Assembly (NCBI GenBank): GCA_963833655.1
Contig: CAWHYL010000007.1
Location: forward strand, 496,001 to 560,000
Length of the DNA: 64,000 nt
Reading direction: 5' to 3'
DNA from: 3-1-20CM-4-69-9 sp963833655
GTDB taxonomy: Bacteria; Actinomycetota; Thermoleophilia; Gaiellales; Gaiellaceae
Translations under genes and position numbers: made by a program
The notes under the pieces: generated by a model
The model's input: only the letters and a program-made list of their open reading frames with translations
Databases searched by the model: none
Told to the model about the DNA's origin: nothing
In this document: one piece after another, positions 59,401 through 64,000 of the stretch
Layout of the letters: each line of letters begins with the position of its first letter
Position numbering within the stretch: position 1 is the first letter of the stretch

Positions 59401-60257
59401 ACCACCACCTCGGCGAGGACGAACGCGAAGAAGACGACACTGATCAGGCCGTTCACGCTGAAGAACGCGGCGTCGAGCCGGCTCAGGTCGCCGGGGCTGA
59501 TCAGCGAGTGCTCGTAGCCCAGCAACAGCGCGACGGCGATCACCCCGAGCCAGTACGGCCACGTGAGGTGGAGGCCCGCGCCGACTGCCACGAGCAACAG
59601 GACTGTCGCGATGTGCAGGAGCCGCGCGCCGCGGAACGCACCCTCGACGCCGAACCGCACCGACACCGAATGCAGTCCCTGCTGGAGATCGACGTCGCGA
59701 TCGAAGAGGGAGTAGAAGAGGTCGAAGCCGGCGATCCACGCCGCGACCGCGGCACCGAGCGCCCACGACTCCCACGGGAGCCGGCCGGTGATCGCAACCC
59801 ACGCCCCGACCGGGGCGAGCCCGTCGACCGCGCCGAGCCAGAGGTGGCTCAGCCACGTGAAGCGCTTCAGGTACGGGTAGACGACGAAGCCGATGATCGG
59901 GATCGGCGCGAGCCAGCGCACGATCGGCTCGAGCTGGAAGCACGCGATCAGGTACAGGGCGAGCGCGAGCGCGCAGAAGACAACCACCTGCACGCGGCTG
60001 AGGACGCCGGCGGGCAGCTCACGCGTCGCCGTCCGCGGGTTGCGCGCATCGATCTCGGCGTCGACCAGCCGGTTGATGCTCATCGCGAGCGACCGTGCGC
60101 CGACCATCGCCAGCGTGATCCAGACGAGATCGTGCGCGGACGGAATCTCGTTCCTGCACAGCAGCGCGCCGATATAGGCGAACGGCAGCGCGAAGACCGT
60201 GTGCTCGATCTTGACGAGCGATGCGAACCGGCGCGGGAGGACGGCGACGGACGTCAC
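59397..60257 (-). CDS. UbiA-family prenyltransferase (MqnP/UbiA-like)
   Basis: 286 aa, nine hydrophobic helices. The two Asp-rich motifs are SINRLVDAEIDARNPRT near 60 and FYSLFDRDVDLQQG near 180, which bind Mg-prenyl diphosphate. FASLVKIEHTVFALPFAYIG opens the protein. Length and motif form fit MqnP/UbiA, which prenylates an aromatic acid for menaquinone or ubiquinone. MqnP of the futalosine pathway is my preferred reading; no other mqn gene is in the window. Confidence 0.88.
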   Translation of the reverse strand: MTSVAVLPRRFASLVKIEHTVFALPFAYIGALLCRNEIPSAHDLVWITLAMVGARSLAMSINRLVDAEIDARNPRTATRELPAGVLSRVQVVVFCALALALYLIACFQLEPIVRWLAPIPIIGFVVYPYLKRFTWLSHLWLGAVDGLAPVGAWVAITGRLPWESWALGAAVAAWIAGFDLFYSLFDRDVDLQQGLHSVSVRFGVEGAFRGARLLHIATVLLLVAVGAGLHLTWPYWLGVIAVALLLGYEHSLISPGDLSRLDAAFFSVNGLISVVFFAFVLAEVVV

Positions 60258-60733
60258 GTCGGCTCGTGCTGCGTCGGGTCGCCCGCAATCAGCTCGAGCG
60301 CATGACCGAGGGCCGGCTTGATCAGCTCGAAGCCGTCGCGGCAGCCACCGGGAGAGCCGGGCAGGTTGACGACCAGGGTCTGCCCGCGAATTCCGGCGAC
60401 GCCGCGTCCGAGCAGGCCGTGCGGCGTCTTCGCGATGGCATCGGCGCGCAACCCCTCCGCGATGCCGGGCACGAGACGGTCGAGCACGGATTCCGTCGCC
60501 TCGGGCGTGAAGTCCCGTGGCGAAACGCCGGTGCCGCCGGTCGTCAGGACGAGCCGCGCCGTCTGCGCCAGCTCGCGGATCGCCGCCGCGATCTTCGGGC
60601 GCTCGTCCGGCACGACGCGGTGCTCGACCTCGTAGCGCTCAGCTTCCAGCAGGTCGACGAGCAGCGCGCCGCTCGTGTCCTCCCGCTCACCGGCGGCCAC
60701 ACCGTCGGAGACGGTCACGACTGCTGCCTTCAC
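60254..60733 (-). CDS. moaB: Molybdopterin adenylyltransferase-like protein MoaB/MogA
   Basis: 159 aa. AAVVTVSDGVAAGEREDTSG at the N-terminus, LVLTTGGTGVSPRDFTPEAT near 62 and VVNLPGSPGGCRDGFELIKP near 120 are the MPT-binding and nucleotide motifs of the MoaB/Mog group. Acts in molybdenum cofactor synthesis. GTG 60733 overlaps the moaC stop (GTGA). Confidence 0.92.
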   Translation of the reverse strand: MKAAVVTVSDGVAAGEREDTSGALLVDLLEAERYEVEHRVVPDERPKIAAAIRELAQTARLVLTTGGTGVSPRDFTPEATESVLDRLVPGIAEGLRADAIAKTPHGLLGRGVAGIRGQTLVVNLPGSPGGCRDGFELIKPALGHALELIAGDPTQHEPT

Positions 60734-61170
60734 TGCTTCGACTTCTCCACGAGCACGACGTCGCCGATCGTCATCTCCTTGTCGATCGCCTTCGCCATGT
60801 CGTAGACCGTCAGGGCGGCGACCGAAACGGCCGTGAGCGCCTCCATCTCGACACCCGTCTGCGCCGTCGTCTCGACGGCGGCGCTGATGTCGACGCCGTC
60901 GTCGCCGACCTCGAGCGACACCTCGATGTGCGACAGCGGCAGCGGGTGGCAGAGCGGGATCAACTCGCTCGTCCGCTTGGCGGCCATGATGCCGGCGAGT
61001 TGCGCCGTCACGAGCGCATCGCCCTTCGGCAGCTCACGGAGACGACGAGCAGTCCCGGGCGCCATGCCGACGGTTCCGCGCGCAACGGCACGCCGCCGTG
61101 AGAGCGGCTTTCCGCCGACGTCCACCATGCGGACGTCGCCCGCCTCGCCAACGTGGCTCAGCTCCGTCAT
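60730..61170 (-). CDS. moaC: Cyclic pyranopterin monophosphate synthase
   Basis: 146 aa. Second step of molybdenum cofactor synthesis. KRTSELIPLCHPLPLSHIEV near 68 and VETTAQTGVEMEALTAVSVA near 100 hold the active-site residues; MVDVGGKPLSRRRAVARG is the family start. TAACGT lies 9 nt ahead of the ATG and there is no SD, suggesting an operon promoter here, 13 bp from otsA. Confidence 0.95.
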   Translation of the reverse strand: MTELSHVGEAGDVRMVDVGGKPLSRRRAVARGTVGMAPGTARRLRELPKGDALVTAQLAGIMAAKRTSELIPLCHPLPLSHIEVSLEVGDDGVDISAAVETTAQTGVEMEALTAVSVAALTVYDMAKAIDKEMTIGDVVLVEKSKQ

Positions 61171-61182
61171 GCCGGGCGAACG

Positions 61183-62574
61183 TTAGCGCCGTGCCGTTGC
61201 GGCGAGGCGGTCGAGCGCGGCGAGCTGGAGCTCGAGCCACTCGTTGACGTCGTGCTCGCGAACGTGCTTCCGGGTCGCCTCGAGCCGCGCGCGGCGGTCG
61301 GCGACGTCCAGCGTCAGCGCCTGATGAATCGCCTCCGCCTGACCCTCCACGTCGAAGGGGTTCACCGTCAGGGCCCATTGCCCCAGCTCTGCGTGCGCGC
61401 CCGTGTTTTCAGACAGGACAACAACGCCGTCACGCGTGTTGACGAGTGGCGCTTCCTTGGCCACGAGGTTCATCCCGTCGAAGATCGCGTTCACGAGCAG
61501 GACGTCGAACTGCTTGTACGCGGCCACGGAGAGCGGGAAGTCGTCCTCGATTCGCAACGCGATCGGCTTCCAGCGCTCCTGCTGGAAACGGTCGTTCACG
61601 CGACGCGCCTCGCGCTCGATCGCGCCGAGGTACTCGGCGTACTCCGGAATGTCCTGCCGCGACGGGTCGAGCAGCGCCAGCATCGCGACCCGCCGGTGCA
61701 TCTCGGGATGCGCATCGAGATAGAGCTCGAACGCGCGGAAGCCGCGCACGATGTTCTTCGACGGGTCCGTCCGGTCGACACGCACGACGAGCCGCTCGGG
61801 ACGGTGCGCGACGATCTCGCGCTCGGCGGCGAGCACGGGCGCGCTCTCCGCGAGCTCGTCGAACTCCGCCGGGTCGACCGAGATCGGCGCGGTGACGGTC
61901 TTCTGCGTCGCGTCCTCGCCGAGGAGCTCGCGCGTGCTGTAGATGAAGTTGCTGCGCCACCGGTCGGTGTGGAAGCCGATCACGTCGTTCGCAATCAGTC
62001 CCTCGTGGATCGCCGAACGCATCGGCCGCGGCAGCACCCGCCAGTAGTCTGGCTGCGGCCACGGGACGTGGACGAAGTGCATCAGGCGCGCATCCGGCCG
62101 CGCCTCGCGGACGACCCGCGGGGCCAGATAGAGGTGATAGTCGTGGAAGAAGACGGCGGCGTCCGGCTCCCGCTCGAGCTCCGCGAGCACGGCCCGCGCA
62201 AAGCCCTCGTTCACCGCGGCGTAGCCGTCGCGCCACGCCCGATGGAACGCGGCGTCGACCTTCGGCGTGTACGCGAGCTCCCAGAGCGAATGGTGGACGA
62301 ACCACAGCATCGGGTTCGCGACGACGTTGTAGTACCAGTCGTAGGCCTGCGCGTCATGCGCGACGAAGCGCAACCGGTAGTCGTCCTGCTGCCGCGTCTC
62401 GCCGGCGAGTGCCCGCTCGCCCTCGGTCGTTGCGCTGGCGATCCAGGTCACGTCCTGGTGCTGCAGGAGGCTCCGCAGCGCTGTCGCGAGCCCGCCGCTG
62501 CTGCGGTGCATCGCGCCGTCGCGGCCGACGCGCACAGGGCCTCGGTTCGAGACGACGATCAGCTTCCGGCGCAC
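61183..62574 (-). CDS. otsA: Trehalose-6-phosphate synthase (GT20)
   Basis: 463 aa. Transfers glucose from a nucleotide sugar to glucose-6-phosphate. IVVSNRGPVRVGRD at the N-terminus, FFHDYHLYLAPRVVREARPD near 140, HFVHVPWPQPDYWRVLPRPM, IGFHTDRWRSNF, LVVRVDRTDPSKNIVRGFRA near 265, and FDGMNLVAKEAPLVNTRDGV near 370 are present. No trehalose-6-phosphatase domain is fused and no otsB is adjacent. GTG 62574. Confidence 0.94.
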   Translation of the reverse strand: MRRKLIVVSNRGPVRVGRDGAMHRSSGGLATALRSLLQHQDVTWIASATTEGERALAGETRQQDDYRLRFVAHDAQAYDWYYNVVANPMLWFVHHSLWELAYTPKVDAAFHRAWRDGYAAVNEGFARAVLAELEREPDAAVFFHDYHLYLAPRVVREARPDARLMHFVHVPWPQPDYWRVLPRPMRSAIHEGLIANDVIGFHTDRWRSNFIYSTRELLGEDATQKTVTAPISVDPAEFDELAESAPVLAAEREIVAHRPERLVVRVDRTDPSKNIVRGFRAFELYLDAHPEMHRRVAMLALLDPSRQDIPEYAEYLGAIEREARRVNDRFQQERWKPIALRIEDDFPLSVAAYKQFDVLLVNAIFDGMNLVAKEAPLVNTRDGVVVLSENTGAHAELGQWALTVNPFDVEGQAEAIHQALTLDVADRRARLEATRKHVREHDVNEWLELQLAALDRLAATARR

Positions 62575-62590
62575 CGCGCCACCGTATCCG

Positions 62591-63871
62591 CTACGCCGTC
62601 GCTGAAACGACCGCGACCTCGGCGCCGGAGGTGTCGTTGCCGAGCAGTTGGTTGAAGAGCACGAGCCAGTCGCGCAGCAGCCGCGGGGTCAGGAAGTGAC
62701 GGCGGACGTACTCCTTCCCACGCAGCGCGCGCTGGCGCGCCTCGGTCGCGTCACGCAAAATCTCGATGCACGCCTCCGCGCATTCGGTCGACGACCCCAC
62801 CAGCCAGCCGGTCTCGCGGTCCTGGATCTGGGCGACGATTCCGCCGACACGGCCGGCGACGGTCGGGCGTGTCTTCCAGAGGGACTCGGTCACGGTCAGC
62901 CCGAACCCTTCCTTGATCGACTTCTGGATCACGGCCGCGGAGTGGACCTGGAATGCGTTGACCTCGACGGAGCCGACGTTGTTGAGGTTCGAGAGGATGT
63001 AGATGTCGGGATCCCCGGCGGCGTACGCGACCGTCTGGTTGTAGAAGTCCCAGCCTTCTGGGTCGTCGTGCGCCATCGACCCGACGAGCGCGAGCTGCAC
63101 ATCGGGGAAGCGCTGCTTGACGATCCGGTATGCGTCGATGACACCGAGCGGGTCCTTCCACGGGTCGAACCGCGACACCTGCGTCAGGAGCGGGCGTTCG
63201 ACGTCGATCCCGAACTGGTCGACGATGTACGCGGCATCCTCGGGCGACAGCGCCATGTTCTTCGGCGCGAGCGGGTCGATCGCCGGCGGCCAGATGTAGC
63301 AGGGCGGCAGCCCCTCGGCCTTCGGGACGTACTCGCGCATGTGGAAGATGGCGGCGTCGTAGCGCCGGATCGACGGGAGCAGGAAGTCGAACACGTCGGC
63401 GTTCGGCGACGAGAAGTCGATGTGCCCGCGCCAGATCCAGCGCGCGTCGGAATCCGCGAAGTGGTCGATCATCCCGACGGGCTGCGGGTCGTGGACGACG
63501 ACGAAGTCGTAGTCGTCCTCGAACTCGCGCGCGTTCAGCTCCTGATAGCGCGTGAAGACGTCGCGCTGCTCGGCGTCGAGCCCCTGCGGGTTTCCCTGCA
63601 GGGCGTTGTGGATCGTCTTCGTGACGTTGTAGAACTCCTCGGCGCCGGCGATGATCCGCCACTCGGTGTCGAGCCCCGCGTCCTGCATCAGCGGGATCAG
63701 CGTGTAGTTGATCTCGGCGACGCCGCCCCCGAACGCGGTCGCGGAGAGATGGACGACACGCTTTCCCTGGAGCGGCTCGGCGAGCCGGCGGATCTCGTCC
63801 ATGAGACCGCGCGTCGCGATGGTCGCGTAGTCCGCCAGCGACTTGTGTCCGACGTTGACGAGTTGGAGCAT
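62591..63871 (-). CDS. treT: Trehalose synthase TreT-like glycosyltransferase (GT4)
   Basis: 426 aa. GT-B retaining glycosyltransferase matching TreT, which joins NDP-glucose and glucose to trehalose. VVHLSATAFGGGVAEINYTL near 40, VVHDPQPVGMIDHF near 125, WRGHIDFSSPNADVFDFLLP near 150, TQVSRFDPWKDPLGVIDAYR near 230 and the E-x7-E in IQKSIKEGFGLTVTESLWKT near 320 define it. It lies 16 bp before otsA, so both trehalose enzymes share a transcript. No clear promoter is seen in the 129 bp to the window end. Confidence 0.9.
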   Translation of the reverse strand: MLQLVNVGHKSLADYATIATRGLMDEIRRLAEPLQGKRVVHLSATAFGGGVAEINYTLIPLMQDAGLDTEWRIIAGAEEFYNVTKTIHNALQGNPQGLDAEQRDVFTRYQELNAREFEDDYDFVVVHDPQPVGMIDHFADSDARWIWRGHIDFSSPNADVFDFLLPSIRRYDAAIFHMREYVPKAEGLPPCYIWPPAIDPLAPKNMALSPEDAAYIVDQFGIDVERPLLTQVSRFDPWKDPLGVIDAYRIVKQRFPDVQLALVGSMAHDDPEGWDFYNQTVAYAAGDPDIYILSNLNNVGSVEVNAFQVHSAAVIQKSIKEGFGLTVTESLWKTRPTVAGRVGGIVAQIQDRETGWLVGSSTECAEACIEILRDATEARQRALRGKEYVRRHFLTPRLLRDWLVLFNQLLGNDTSGAEVAVVSATA

Positions 63872-63956
63872 GGTGGTCTAGTCGCTCGAGTACGACAAAC
63901 GGCCGCGGAGCTTACAGGCGGCTACTGAAGCTAACCCAGCGCTTTCTCGAACCGGA

Positions 63957-63975
63957 GGCGGGATCCTCTCCCGCC
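63957..63975. other. Hairpin upstream of treT
   Basis: Perfect 7-bp stem (ggcggga, loop tcctc, tcccgcc) in the terminal 129-bp stretch that holds no recognisable gene. Possibly the terminator of a gene beyond the window. Confidence 0.35.
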
Positions 63976-64000
63976 GGGCTGCCTTCCGATCTCGACTTCG

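Noticed and set aside
1..64000. CRISPR array, prophage, insertion sequence or rRNA operon
   Set aside because: No regularly spaced repeats, integrase/transposase motifs, terminal inverted repeats around a gene, or rRNA signatures were seen.

Overview
The window is a high-GC, gene-dense bacterial chromosome segment, G+C about two thirds or more by eye. GTG starts are common, ATGA/GTGA overlaps are frequent, and many single genes lack a Shine-Dalgarno (SD) sequence. A deep-branching actinobacterium, most likely class Thermoleophilia (Gaiellales/Solirubrobacterales), fits best. Supporting content is a complete 14-gene complex I operon, FprA-type ferredoxin reductase, TreT plus OtsA, System I cytochrome c maturation genes, a UbiA/MqnP-like prenyltransferase and stand-alone LigD polymerase. 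This placement is inference from content and style, not from a marker gene. There is no rRNA operon, CRISPR array, transposase or prophage; the only RNA gene is tRNA-Phe.

Layout. 1-9240: secreted proteins (an edge-truncated exported protein, an S8 subtilase, an Asp-box propeller protein), fumarase, a P1/S58 peptidase, FprA and ErpA. 9400-23268: nuoA to nuoN on the plus strand, nearly all overlapping, with one 94-bp gap (nuoD-nuoE) and a repeat element embedded in nuoG. 23265-28674: MMPL exporter, a frameshifted membrane gene, then MBL hydrolase, unknown 92-aa protein, DUF1028 and cupin-TPR. 28693-34980: an eight-gene minus-strand train in which every junction overlaps. 35000-38029: YhaM-like nuclease, DMT transporter, and an ArsR/CadC-like regulator divergent from a 15-residue seven-cysteine ORF, followed by an atypical YchF. 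38029-45588: ECF sigma factor, methylmalonyl-CoA epimerase, short FtsH, NAD salvage (pncA, pncB), DUF1385, M20 peptidase and tryptophan dioxygenase. 45618-52288: RarA, phosphoesterase, single-chain ETF, alpha/beta hydrolase, arginase, lone receiver, tRNA-Phe and an exported SPOR-like protein. 52370-63871: a minus-strand block for molybdopterin, prenyl quinone, cytochrome c maturation and early heme synthesis, preceded by two trehalose genes.

Functionally the window is dominated by aerobic respiration: complex I, ETF, heme and cytochrome c assembly, a quinone prenyltransferase, Fe-S assembly and fumarase. Amino-acid breakdown (arginase, tryptophan dioxygenase, peptidases), NAD salvage and osmoprotection (trehalose) accompany it. 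The most unusual item is the metal-sensor/cysteine-peptide pair at 37.0-37.1 kb. Next are a REP-like palindrome carried in frame inside nuoG, a fused ETF with an altered FAD motif, and four convergent gene pairs sharing one CTAG as both stop codons. The longest stretch without a gene is 51486-51697 (212 bp, hairpin-rich); no gap exceeds 300 bp.
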